Source: Gemmatimonadales bacterium UBA2975
Lineage (GTDB): Bacteria; Gemmatimonadota; Gemmatimonadetes; Longimicrobiales; Gaopeijiaceae
Length of the DNA: 52,479 nt
Direction of reading: 5' to 3'
Assembly (NCBI GenBank): GCA_002348265.1
Contig: DEAT01000084.1
Location: forward strand, 1 to 52,479
The translations under genes and the position numbers were made by a program. Positions 34,485-42,756 of this stretch are shown here, piece after piece (the stretch's first letter is position 1; each line of letters opens with the position of its first letter). The notes under the pieces were generated by a model. That model was not told the origin of the DNA. It searched no databases and saw only the letters and a program-made list of their open reading frames with translations.

Positions 34485-36407
34485 ATGTCCACAGAACAAC
34501 TTAAGATCACACTTCCCAACGGTGATGTTCTCCAAATGCCCTTGGGGACCACCAGCGGTGAGGTGGCCGCTCACATTGGCCCGGGGCTCGCGAAGGCGGC
34601 TTTGGCTGCTGTGGTGAACGGCGAAACCGTGGGCCTGATGGAGCCCATCGTTGAGGACGCCGAGATACGGATCCTAACTGATAGAGATTCGGACGCTCTG
34701 CCAGTGCTTAGGCATTCGGCTGCTCACATTCTTGCAACCTCGGTGAGAGAGTTGCGTCCGGAGGCCGCTATTGGGTTCGGTCCAGCGATAGATGATGGAT
34801 TTTACTATGACTTCGAGGTGGACGAGCCCTTCACGCCCGAAGACTTAGAAGCGTTTGAAAGAAAGATGAGTGATGTGGCTGCGGCGGATCAGATGTTTGA
34901 GCGTCGGCAGGTATCCAAATCTGAAGCGAGAGACCTCTTCAGTGACGACCCCTTAAAGCTGGAGCGGCTAGAAGAGTTCGAAGACGATGAGGTGATAACG
35001 GTATATGCGAACGGTCCGTTTCTGGATTTGTGCAAAGGTCCGCACATCAAGAGCACTGGGGGACTGAAGCATTTCAAGTTGACTTCTGCAGCCGGGGCGT
35101 ATTGGCGGGGCGATGAGAAGCGGCAAATGCTGCAAAGGATTTATGGAACTGCGTTTCATAGGAAGAACGACCTAGAGGAGCATCTTCATCGCCTAGAGGA
35201 AGCGAAAAGGCGAGATCACCGTCGGCTGGGACGTGAGCTAGGTCTTTTCCAGTTTCATCCAGTGTCACCAGGGGCCCCGTTCTGGACTCCGCGGGGTACA
35301 ATCCTTTACAACACCCTAGAGCAGTTCGTGCGTGCGCGGCAGCGTGAGGATTTCTTAGAGGTCAGGACGCCTCTCATGTATACGAAAGAGCTCTGGGAGC
35401 AATCAGGTCACTGGGGGAAATACCGAGAGAATATGTTCCTCGTGCTGGACAACGAGTCTGGTGAGCACAACATGTCGCTCAAGCCAATGAACTGTCCTTC
35501 CCATCATCTGTACTATGCGTCGGAAACTCATTCCTACAGAGAACTGCCGCTACGCTTTGTGACACTTGACGTTCTGCACCGTAATGAACTCTCAGGAGCA
35601 CTCTCTGGACTGACGAGGGTTCGTCAGTTTGCTCAGGATGATTGTCACGTATATCTGCGTGAGGATCAGATCGCTGAAGAGGTCCAGTTCCTGACTGATT
35701 TCATCCTGGGCCATTATGCGGCATTCGGGCTTGAGTCTCGGGTTAAGTTCGCGACTCGACCTGAACAACGTATAGGAAGCGACGAGCAGTGGGATCATGC
35801 TGAGGCTGAGCTTAGGCAGGCTTTAGAATCGACGGGTTGTGAGTATGATGTCGAAGAGGGTGACGGGGCATTCTATGGCCCGAAAATTGACTTTCATGTC
35901 ACCGATTCGATTGGACGTAGCTGGCAGCTGGGAACGATTCAACTCGACTACAGTGCACCGGAGCGATTTGGCCTGGAGTACGTCGGTAGTGACAATAAGC
36001 CTCATCGTCCGGTCATTATCCACCGTGCAGTCTGCGGCTCTTTCGAGCGATTCATCGCAATCCTCATAGAGCACTATGCAGGAGCGTTCCCCACCTGGTT
36101 GGCACCCGAGCAAGTTAGAGTCATGTCCGTTGGGCAGGACTGGGATGAGAGTGCTCATCAGTTGGTCGATGTTCTGGTGGGGGCTGGTATTAGGGCCACA
36201 CTTCAATCTCGAGAGACGCTGGGTTACCGAATCCGGGAGGCAGAGTTGCACAAGATTCCCTACATGGCGGTCGTTGGAGAGAGGGAAGCGTTAGACAGCA
36301 CTGTAGCAGTGCGTGAGCGTGGGAAGGGAAAGAAGCAAGAGGTGATGTCGCGAGATAGCTTTGTGAGTCTTCTTAAGGAAAAGATTAGCACCCGATCGTT
36401 AACCTGA
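34485..36407 (+). CDS. thrS: threonine--tRNA ligase (ThrRS)
   Basis: A 640-residue class II synthetase. It has an N-terminal TGS domain (about residues 1-63), the editing domain with LRHSAAHILATSV and LCKGPHIKSTG, the catalytic core with motif-2 stretch GLTRVRQFAQDDCHVY, the zinc ligands (Cys in KPMNCPSHHLYY, His in DDCHVY, His in IIHRAVCGSFERFIAILIEH), and a C-terminal anticodon-binding domain. Full length and all key residues are present. It heads the thrS-infC-rpmI-rplT-pheST set, an order seen in many bacteria, and is preceded by a structured leader. Confidence 0.98.
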   Translation: MSTEQLKITLPNGDVLQMPLGTTSGEVAAHIGPGLAKAALAAVVNGETVGLMEPIVEDAEIRILTDRDSDALPVLRHSAAHILATSVRELRPEAAIGFGPAIDDGFYYDFEVDEPFTPEDLEAFERKMSDVAAADQMFERRQVSKSEARDLFSDDPLKLERLEEFEDDEVITVYANGPFLDLCKGPHIKSTGGLKHFKLTSAAGAYWRGDEKRQMLQRIYGTAFHRKNDLEEHLHRLEEAKRRDHRRLGRELGLFQFHPVSPGAPFWTPRGTILYNTLEQFVRARQREDFLEVRTPLMYTKELWEQSGHWGKYRENMFLVLDNESGEHNMSLKPMNCPSHHLYYASETHSYRELPLRFVTLDVLHRNELSGALSGLTRVRQFAQDDCHVYLREDQIAEEVQFLTDFILGHYAAFGLESRVKFATRPEQRIGSDEQWDHAEAELRQALESTGCEYDVEEGDGAFYGPKIDFHVTDSIGRSWQLGTIQLDYSAPERFGLEYVGSDNKPHRPVIIHRAVCGSFERFIAILIEHYAGAFPTWLAPEQVRVMSVGQDWDESAHQLVDVLVGAGIRATLQSRETLGYRIREAELHKIPYMAVVGEREALDSTVAVRERGKGKKQEVMSRDSFVSLLKEKISTRSLT

Positions 36408-36655
36408 TGATCAGGTCCTGCCTGTCTCCTGACGACTGGGCGTGCGGTTTCCCAAGGGCCTTCCTACCAATTTTGAGTGGGCACAGTTGACCACTACTGC
36501 ACAGAGGGCCATTTTTCCACTCGTCTTAATTGAGACAGATAGAAAATTAGGAAGCGAGTCGTGCGACCAGCGGCTCCACCTTCATGGCGCTACGCTGCGC
36601 TGAGGGTCGTACGGATCGATGGGCAGGCCACAATTGCTCAAACGGTCCGGTCGCG

Positions 36656-36680
36656 GCCCGGGACTCGTCTCGGGCTTTTT
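36656..36680 (+). terminator. terminator-like hairpin in the infC leader
   Basis: An eight-pair stem (one G-T pair) formed by GCCCGGGA (36656-36663) and TCTCGGGC (36668-36675) with loop CTCG, followed by TTTTT. It lies about 60 bases before infC inside the 334-base thrS-infC gap. It can be the thrS terminator, an attenuator for infC-rpmI-rplT, or both. L20-responsive leaders of this arrangement are known for these genes in Firmicutes. The rest of the gap (36408-36655) shows no gene. Confidence 0.7.
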
Positions 36681-36741
36681 GTGTCTAGGGATTTGAGCCT
36701 CGGAAGAGCCTCAAACAGTGAATCTATCGGAGGGAAGGGAC

Positions 36742-37257
36742 ATCAGCAGAGATCGAGTTCGTGTTAACGACCAGATCAGGATCAGCCCGATAAGGTTGAT
36801 CCAGGATGATGGAGAACAGATCGGAATTGTTTCCATTGATGAGGCTCGTGAGCGAGCTGAGGTTCGTGGAATGGACCTGGTCGAGGTAGCACCGGAAGCG
36901 AGGCCTCCTGTAGTCAAGATGATGGACTATGGGAAGTACAAGTACGAGGCAGACCGACAGCGCAGAGATGCGCGGAAGAAGCAGCACACAATTAAGGTGA
37001 AGGAAGTGAAGTTCAGGCCGGGGATAGAGGACCATGACTATAATTTCAAGGTCGGACATGCTCGGCGGTTTTTGGAGGAGGGCAATAAGGTCAAACTGAC
37101 GATGATGTTTCGGGGTCGTCAGATAACCCATCCAGAGATTGGAAAGGAAGTTCTTGCGAGGGTCATGGAGGACCTCCAGGAACTCGGGCAGCCGGAATCG
37201 TTCCCGAATATGGAGGGGCGGATCATGTCTATGGTCTTAGCCCCAATAAAAGACTGA
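36742..37257 (+). CDS. infC: translation initiation factor IF-3, probable AUC start
   Basis: IF3 binds the 30S subunit and checks start-codon pairing. The protein reads ISRDRVRVNDQIRISPIRLI, then DLVEVAPEARPPVVKMMDYGKYKYE with the linker, and a complete C-terminal domain ending GRIMSMVLAPIKD. The start is taken as ATC at 36742: GGAGG at 36729-36733 is eight bases upstream, and ISRD is where IF3 normally begins. The GTG at 36718 would add eight residues and has no ribosome site. IF3 genes of other bacteria start with AUU or related codons and are autoregulated through it. About 171 residues. Confidence 0.93.
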   Translation: MSRDRVRVNDQIRISPIRLIQDDGEQIGIVSIDEARERAEVRGMDLVEVAPEARPPVVKMMDYGKYKYEADRQRRDARKKQHTIKVKEVKFRPGIEDHDYNFKVGHARRFLEEGNKVKLTMMFRGRQITHPEIGKEVLARVMEDLQELGQPESFPNMEGRIMSMVLAPIKD

Positions 37258-37303
37258 AAAGACTGACTCCCGCACGTACAGATGCGGATTGGAGTTTTGT
37301 AGT

Positions 37304-37504
37304 ATGCCGAAGATGAAGACCCACCGGGGAGCCGCTAAGCGCTTGAAGCAAACTGGCACCGGAAAACTCAAGAGGATGAGGTCGAACAAAAGCCACATCC
37401 TCAACAAGAAGACGACGAAGCGTAAACGTCGGCTGCGTCAGCCTGAACTTGTGAGTAAGTCCGATGAGAAGCGGATGCACAAGATTTTACCTTACGGCTC
37501 CTGA
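37304..37504 (+). CDS. rpmI: 50S ribosomal protein L35
   Basis: A small basic protein of 66 residues starting MPKMKTHRGAAKRLKQTGTGKLKR and ending SDEKRMHKILPYGS, the standard L35 pattern. ATG 37304 is chosen over the in-frame ATG 37289, since MPKMKTH is the conserved N-terminus. It is between infC and rplT, the usual order. Confidence 0.97.
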   Translation: MPKMKTHRGAAKRLKQTGTGKLKRMRSNKSHILNKKTTKRKRRLRQPELVSKSDEKRMHKILPYGS

Positions 37505-37516
37505 GGAGGAAGAAAA

Positions 37517-37885
37517 ATGCCTAGAGCAACCTCCGCAGTTGCGCGTAATAAGAGGAAGAAAAAAGTCTTAAAGGCCGCCAAGGGTTATTTCGGTGGACGA
37601 AAGAATCTTTACAAAACTGCAAAAGATGCGGTGGAGAAGGGTTGGGAGCATGCATACAGGGATAGAAAGAAGAAGAAGAGAAACTTTCGACGACTCTGGA
37701 TCGCTCGTATAAACGCGGCTGCACGCCAGCACGACATGTCATATTCTCGCTTCATCAACGGTCTTAAGGCGGCGGGTATCGAACTTGATCGCAAGGCGCT
37801 GGCTGACCTCGCGGTCAAGAACCCCGAAGCGTTTGAGGCGATAGTGCGGGAGGCTAAGGAAGGTCTGGCAGCTAAGGCCAGCTGA
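37517..37885 (+). CDS. rplT: 50S ribosomal protein L20
   Basis: 122 residues with the L20 N-terminus MPRATSAVARNKRKKKVLKAAKGYFGGRKNLY shown in short: PRATSAVARNKRKK, AKGYFGGRKN, then RRLWIARINAAARQHDMSYSRFINGL. It is required for 50S assembly, and in other bacteria it represses its own operon by binding the leader RNA. GAGGAGGAAG precedes ATG 37517. A long hairpin follows the gene. Confidence 0.98.
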   Translation: MPRATSAVARNKRKKKVLKAAKGYFGGRKNLYKTAKDAVEKGWEHAYRDRKKKKRNFRRLWIARINAAARQHDMSYSRFINGLKAAGIELDRKALADLAVKNPEAFEAIVREAKEGLAAKAS

Positions 37886-37906
37886 CCACATCAGAGAACG
37901 CTGAAA

Positions 37907-37943
37907 CTGAGGGCTCCGCAGCGTGTGACTGCGGGGCCCTCAG
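37907..37943 (+). terminator. long GC-rich hairpin after rplT
   Basis: A 15-pair stem (one T-G pair), 37907-37921 with 37929-37943, loop CGTGTGA. No T-run follows, so it is not a classic intrinsic terminator. It may cause pausing, partial termination or mRNA end protection before the thioesterase gene that starts about 18 bases later. Confidence 0.6.
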
Positions 37944-37961
37944 CGCGTTATGGAGGAGAGA

Positions 37962-38414
37962 GTGGACAGAACTGAGGAGCTTCACTGGAGGTCTCTCGAG
38001 CGCATGTATTTGGGTTCGCCGATCAACACTATATACGAGCCTAGTATTTCAGTGAGTCACGAGAGCGCAGAGATATCGATCCAGATACAGGAACGATTCT
38101 TCCACGCGGCTGGGGCAATCCATGGCTCAGTAACGTGGAAAATGCTGGACGATGCGGCTTTTTTTGCCGCCGCCAGTGTGGTTGACGATGTGTTCGTTTT
38201 GACCACTTCGTTCACGAGCTACCTGACTCGCCCGGTCTCAGAGGGCGAGTTGAGGTCACTGGGCCGCATTGTGAATCGTAATCGTAGTCAGATCGTTGCC
38301 GAGGCTGTCGCTTTTAACCAAGACGGTCGTGAGGTCGGTCGAGGAAGCGGTATCTTTGTTCGGAGTAAGCAGAGCCTAGCAGAAATCCCGTTGTATGGGA
38401 GCGCGGAAGAGTGA
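37962..38414 (+). CDS. PaaI-type hotdog thioesterase
   Basis: A hotdog protein of about 150 residues. The core reads IQERFFHAAGAIHGSVTWKMLDDAAFFAAAS, where the HGS/Asp pattern is that of PaaI-like acyl-CoA thioesterases, then VLTTSFTSYLTRPVSEGEL and VAFNQDGREVGRGSGIFVRS. GTG 37962 follows GGAGGAGAG closely and is preferred; ATG 37950 in frame has no such site. It sits unusually between rplT and pheS, interrupting the translation gene set. Substrate is not known. Confidence 0.82.
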   Translation: MDRTEELHWRSLERMYLGSPINTIYEPSISVSHESAEISIQIQERFFHAAGAIHGSVTWKMLDDAAFFAAASVVDDVFVLTTSFTSYLTRPVSEGELRSLGRIVNRNRSQIVAEAVAFNQDGREVGRGSGIFVRSKQSLAEIPLYGSAEE

Positions 38415-38471
38415 TAGCTTTCCGAAGAATCTGCGCGTAATGCGCCCAACGAATCACCGTGGCCGAGCTCT

Positions 38472-39494
38472 ATGAGTGAGTCAAATCCGATTGCGGACCT
38501 GCAGGCGCTCGAAAAAGAGGCACTAGCAGCAGTGAAGTCGGCCCAGGATCGCGAGTCACTTGAGGAAGTGCGAGTGATGTACCTTGGGCGCAGTGAGGGT
38601 AGACTCTCAGCGATCCTGAGAGGCTTGTCTCAGGTCCCAGTAGAGCGTCGGCCTGAGGTCGGAAAGTCTGCGAATGCAGTAAAGGAAAGGGTCTCTACTG
38701 CACTTGAGGCACGGCAGTCGGAGTTAGTCGCACCATCCGCTGAAAGCGAATTAGACCTGACTATGCCGGGGCGTTCTCGCTGGCGTGGGGGGCTGCACCC
38801 CATCACCCAAGCTGTTGATGAGATTTGGCATATATTTCGAGACCTAGGTTTTGCTCGTGCCCGGGGGCCTGAGGCGGATACGGTGTGGTACAACTTTGAG
38901 GCACTCAACACACCGTTAGACCATCCTGCAGCTGACGAACAAGACACCCTCTACTTGGTCGATTCGGTTCTTCTTCGCAGTCACACATCCCCAGTCCAAA
39001 TGAGGACAATGGAGGCCAACGAGCCTCCAATCCGTATTATAGCGCCGGGCTGGGTTTATCGCCGGGACACCTACGATGCTACCCACACTCCAGCGTTTAT
39101 GCAGATTGAGGGGTTGGTGATTGATGAGGGGATCACCTTCGTCGATTTCAAGGCCACGCTCGCTGAGTTCGCCCGGCGCTACTGGGGACCAGATACTCAG
39201 GTTCGGTTTCGCCCTTCCTATTTTCCGTTTACCGAGCCGAGCGCAGAGGTCGATGTTAAACGGATTATAACTCGCCCAGATGGTACTCAGTATGAGACGG
39301 AATGGTTGGAGATAATGGGCTCTGGGATGGTCGATCCGAATGTGATCGCGAACGCCGGCTATGATCCTGAACGATATACAGGTTGGGCATTCGGAATGGG
39401 CCCTGGCCGGATTGCGATGCTAAAGCATGGCGTCCAAGACCTTAGGACCTTTTTCGAAAATGATATACGATTCCTCGAACAATTCGCTCGGTGA
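38472..39494 (+). CDS. pheS: phenylalanine--tRNA ligase alpha subunit
   Basis: The catalytic subunit of the alpha2-beta2 enzyme, 340 residues. An N-terminal coiled coil binds tRNA; the class II core shows GGLHPITQAVDEIWHIFRDLGF, LLRSHTSPVQMRTM, FMQIEGLVIDEGITF, RFRPSYFPFTEPSAEVDV and the terminal GFGMGPGRIA-like FGMGPGRIAMLKHGVQDLR. Start ATG 38472. The stop overlaps the GTG of pheT. Confidence 0.98.
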   Translation: MSESNPIADLQALEKEALAAVKSAQDRESLEEVRVMYLGRSEGRLSAILRGLSQVPVERRPEVGKSANAVKERVSTALEARQSELVAPSAESELDLTMPGRSRWRGGLHPITQAVDEIWHIFRDLGFARARGPEADTVWYNFEALNTPLDHPAADEQDTLYLVDSVLLRSHTSPVQMRTMEANEPPIRIIAPGWVYRRDTYDATHTPAFMQIEGLVIDEGITFVDFKATLAEFARRYWGPDTQVRFRPSYFPFTEPSAEVDVKRIITRPDGTQYETEWLEIMGSGMVDPNVIANAGYDPERYTGWAFGMGPGRIAMLKHGVQDLRTFFENDIRFLEQFAR

Positions 39495-41902
39495 ACGTTT
39501 CAACTAAGTGGTTGATTGATTTGGTGCCCGGCCTGGCGGGCGGACCCGAGGAGATCTCGGAGCACTTGGCACTACGTGGGGCGCCGGTTGACGATATCAC
39601 GTCTCCGGGTAGAGATCTGAGTGATATCATTATCGGTCGGGTGATTAGGGCGCGGCAGCATCCTAATGCGGACCGGCTTCGGGTATGTGAGGTCGATAAC
39701 GGAGAGGAGACAGTTCAAATCGTATGTGGCGCGCCGGTGGTGAAGGACGGGGCCTGTTACCCGTTGGCTCCGGTAGGGTCAATCCTCCCGGGTGACTTCA
39801 AAATCAAGAGATCTAAGATTCGTGGTGAAGTATCTCATGGCATGTTATGCTCTGCTAAAGAGTTAGGTCTTGGAGACGATCACTCGGGAATCATGGAGTT
39901 GGTCGGTGATTTTACTCCTGGGGAATCGTTCATCGACGCTGTGGGGCTCAATGATTTCACGCTAGACGTCGAGGTCACGGCGAATCGAGGCGACTTGCTC
40001 TCGCATGTTGGGATCGCAAGGGAGCTCGCGGCGTCGGGTGAAGGCCACATTGAGCTACCGGAAATACCTGATGTATCCGATTTGCCATTCGAATATCAAA
40101 CGGGGGCCCCCGAGGTCGGGCACGCTGGATTCTCTGTCCGGATCGAAGATGAGAATCTGTGCCATCGATACATCGGTGCGGTGATTCGAGGAGTGAATGT
40201 CAAATCGTCCCCGGAATGGCTACAGGCAAGACTTCGTGGAGCTGGAGCACGACCGGTCAATAATATTGTGGATGCGACCAACTATGTATTGCTAGAGCTG
40301 GGTCAGCCGATGCATGCGTTCGACCTAGCTGAACTGAGAGGGCAATCGGTCATTGTGCGCGGAGCATCTCAAAAGGAAACAAAATTCGTAACGTTGGACG
40401 GAGAAACCCGCCCAATCAGCTCGGATATGCTCATGATATGTGACGAGGAGGTTCCAGTCGCGATTGCGGGGGTGATGGGTGGTAATAACTCTGAAGTCAG
40501 TGATAGAACGGTGGACATTCTTCTTGAGTGCGCACTGTTCGACCCGAAAGCTACTCGGACAACCAGACGTAAGCTTGGAATGTCTACTGATGCATCCTAC
40601 CGCTACGAGCGGGGTGTAGATCCAGAAGGTTTGAGGAGTGCGATGGAGCGCTGCATTCAACTGGTTCTCTCTACCGCAGGTGGTGAGTTGGAGTTGCCGA
40701 TACTGGATTGTAATCCAGTTCCGTTTGAAAGCAGCACAGTTGAGCTTAGGGTTTCGCGTATCGAAAAACTTCTGGGGATTCCCTTCGAGGCAGGTTATGT
40801 GGGGGATCTCCTCGCACCGCTCGGCTTCACCGTAGAAAAGGAAACAGATGGGGTGCTCCATGTTCGTGTGCCAGGTTTCCGATCTTATGATGTCACCCGA
40901 GAGGTTGATCTCATTGAAGAGGTCGCGAGGACCCATGGGTTCGACAACTTTCCAGATACTTTAGGACCACAGCGAGTGTCCTCGGTGGCTGATCATCCAC
41001 TGTTTCAGCTCGAGGACCGGCTTAGGGCGGTTTTAGTGGGGCACGGTATGTTTGAGGTCCAAACGCCCGCGTTTTGTCCGGAGGGAGAGGGGGACGTCGA
41101 GGTCTCAAATCCCCTGACAACGGTTGAGCCTTTCTTGCGAAGCTCGCTGATGCCCTCCCTGCTGAGGCGGGTGGAGTACAACATGGCAAGAGGGAACAGG
41201 GATGTCCGTCTGTTTGAACTTGGAACTTCTTTTCATAAGCGAGGTTCGGGAGAGCCACCACTAGAAGAACCCCATCTCGCAGGGATTCTAACTGGGCGAC
41301 GTGAGCCTCCGCACTGGTCCCGGGAAGATGAGGAGTTCTCAATTTGGGACCTGAAAGCTCTCGTAGTGGATATAGTCGGTCGGGTATACGGGGAAGAGGT
41401 GATGATTGAGTCAGGTGGTGTTAAATGCCCGACTCTCCTAGACGATGATATGTGCATCTATGTGCGCGAAGGCTCAGGAGATATAGTCGGGTATGCTGGT
41501 CGGGTAACTGATGAGGCGAGTGATCTGCCGGTGTGGGCCGGGGATGTTTGGTCCTTCGAACTGGCGTTACCTCGTAATCCATCAAAGGGAACAGAGGTAG
41601 TGGTTATCCCTCTACCGCAGTTTCCCGCTAGTGAGAGAGATCTCGCGCTTCTTCTCCCGCCTGCGGTGACTTCGGGAGAGGTAGCTGAAGCGATCCGCGG
41701 TTCTGCCGGGCCTGACCTAGAGGCGTTAGAGGTCTTTGACCTCTACGTGGGAGAGGGCATCCCTGCAGGGGTTCGGTCTGTAGCGTTTCGCTTGCGTTTT
41801 CGGTCAATAAGAAAGACCCTCAAGGACAAGCAAGTCGACAAGAACATGAGCGCTGTTCTTAAACGTCTTGAGGAGGATCTAGGTGTCGAAGCTCGAGCGT
41901 AG
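39491..41902 (+). CDS. pheT: phenylalanine--tRNA ligase beta subunit
   Basis: An 803-residue subunit with an N-terminal tRNA-binding OB domain (IIIGRVIRARQHPNADRLRVCEVD), the B3/B4 editing region (VDATNYVLLELGQPMHAFD), B5 (LGIPFEAGYVGDLLAPLGFTVE), the core-like domain (RDVRLFELGTSFH) and the C-terminal anticodon-binding FDX-ACB fold (FPASERDLALLLP, ..RFRSIRKTLKDKQVDKNM). GTG 39491 overlaps the pheS stop as GTGA. The last 20 bases overlap the next gene. Confidence 0.97.
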   Translation: MNVSTKWLIDLVPGLAGGPEEISEHLALRGAPVDDITSPGRDLSDIIIGRVIRARQHPNADRLRVCEVDNGEETVQIVCGAPVVKDGACYPLAPVGSILPGDFKIKRSKIRGEVSHGMLCSAKELGLGDDHSGIMELVGDFTPGESFIDAVGLNDFTLDVEVTANRGDLLSHVGIARELAASGEGHIELPEIPDVSDLPFEYQTGAPEVGHAGFSVRIEDENLCHRYIGAVIRGVNVKSSPEWLQARLRGAGARPVNNIVDATNYVLLELGQPMHAFDLAELRGQSVIVRGASQKETKFVTLDGETRPISSDMLMICDEEVPVAIAGVMGGNNSEVSDRTVDILLECALFDPKATRTTRRKLGMSTDASYRYERGVDPEGLRSAMERCIQLVLSTAGGELELPILDCNPVPFESSTVELRVSRIEKLLGIPFEAGYVGDLLAPLGFTVEKETDGVLHVRVPGFRSYDVTREVDLIEEVARTHGFDNFPDTLGPQRVSSVADHPLFQLEDRLRAVLVGHGMFEVQTPAFCPEGEGDVEVSNPLTTVEPFLRSSLMPSLLRRVEYNMARGNRDVRLFELGTSFHKRGSGEPPLEEPHLAGILTGRREPPHWSREDEEFSIWDLKALVVDIVGRVYGEEVMIESGGVKCPTLLDDDMCIYVREGSGDIVGYAGRVTDEASDLPVWAGDVWSFELALPRNPSKGTEVVVIPLPQFPASERDLALLLPPAVTSGEVAEAIRGSAGPDLEALEVFDLYVGEGIPAGVRSVAFRLRFRSIRKTLKDKQVDKNMSAVLKRLEEDLGVEARA

Positions 41903-42215
41903 TGACAATTCCGTTGAGGTGGAGGCTTTCGAGCGCCTTGAATCGGCTATTGCACGTCTTGTCCGCTCAGTCGAGGAGTCTACTCGGCGTGCGGTTTCGG
42001 CAGAATCCCAAGTGCAAGAAGTCAAAACGCAGAATGTGGAAATGGCTGGTCTGGTGGAACGTTTCACAGAAAGCCCAATAGACGCCAAAGATCTCATGGC
42101 GCGACTGAAGCGACTAGAGGACGAGAACGATGATCTCAGGACTCGACTTGACCGGGGCCGCGAAGGAATTGAACGAATGATCACCCGGATCCGTTTTCTG
42201 GAGAATCAGAAATGA
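41883..42215 (+). CDS. 110-residue coiled-coil protein upstream of zapA
   Basis: Starts at GTG 41883 inside the 3' end of pheT, with GAGGAGG upstream, and overlaps zapA as ATGA. It is almost wholly helical with heptad patterns: AFERLESAIARLVRSVEESTRRAV and LMARLKRLEDENDDLRTRLDRGREGIERM. No membrane segment or known motif. Because it is coupled to zapA, a role as a division-ring or scaffold partner (a ZapB-like part) is plausible, but that is inference; no sequence match to ZapB is claimed. Confidence 0.72.
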   Translation: MSKLERSDNSVEVEAFERLESAIARLVRSVEESTRRAVSAESQVQEVKTQNVEMAGLVERFTESPIDAKDLMARLKRLEDENDDLRTRLDRGREGIERMITRIRFLENQK

Positions 42216-42508
42216 CTTCCGATAAGAGTTCGGTGACCGTCCGGATTGCCGGTGAGGATCACAACATCCGTGCTAATGCTGAACCGGAGTACACTCGCAA
42301 ATGTGCGAAGTTGGTAGATGACCGGATTCACGATATCCGGGTTGCGGCTGGATTGATCGAAGGACACAAGGCGGCGATCCTAGCAGCGCTATCGATAGCG
42401 GATGAACTCTTTCAGGCCCAAGATCAGCGAGACCGTTCGGTCGGGGAAATTATGGAGCGATTGGAGGGGCTAACTGCTCAGTTAGAAGGGGTTATCCCTC
42501 CCGAATAA
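42212..42508 (+). CDS. zapA: cell division protein ZapA
   Basis: A 98-residue ZapA-type protein that bundles FtsZ filaments at the division site. It has the N-terminal strand pattern SVTVRIAGEDHNIRANAEPEYTRKCAKLVDDRIHDIR, abbreviated here as VTVRIAGEDHNI and EYTRKCAKLVDDRI, then AAILAALSIADELFQ and a coiled-coil tail. The ATG overlaps the stop of the coiled-coil gene. In many bacteria the 6S RNA gene lies just after zapA, which fits the structured spacer here. Confidence 0.88.
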   Translation: MTSDKSSVTVRIAGEDHNIRANAEPEYTRKCAKLVDDRIHDIRVAAGLIEGHKAAILAALSIADELFQAQDQRDRSVGEIMERLEGLTAQLEGVIPPE

Positions 42509-42512
42509 CCCG

Positions 42513-42715
42513 ACTCTGACGCTCCGGATGTTTGTGTGCGCTATAGCACACGATTCGGGCAATGGGATGAAAGTGTGTATGTGGAAACTCGTATTGAGTG
42601 GGGAGTTCGGAGACGGTTGCTCCCCGTAGCGAAAGGGATTTGCATTACCCTAGTTAGATTCCGGGAACTGTGGTCCGCGATACTCGTGTTGTGGATGTCG
42701 CACGTTAAATTTTCT
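42513..42715 (+). ncRNA. candidate structured RNA, possibly 6S RNA
   Basis: The 248-base zapA-folD gap folds by eye into nested stems. TCCGGA (42523-42528) pairs with TCCGGG (42660-42665). GTGTGC-GCTATA-GCACAC forms a hairpin at 42534-42551. GGGCAATG (42557-42564) pairs with CATTACCC (42643-42650) with one mismatch. GGGGAG (42600-42605) pairs with CTCCCC (42620-42625) as a terminal hairpin. A long rod with an inner bubble and end hairpin recalls 6S RNA, and the position after zapA is typical. Ends are approximate, the closing stem is weak, and the -10-like bubble is not proven. Confidence 0.35.
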
Positions 42716-42756
42716 GAGTTAAGGACCCATCAACTCCTCCGAGAGAAAGGTACGCA

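Noticed and set aside
36718..36741. GTG 36718 as the infC start
   Set aside because: No Shine-Dalgarno before it, and the added residues are not part of the usual IF3 N-terminus; the ribosome site lies after it.
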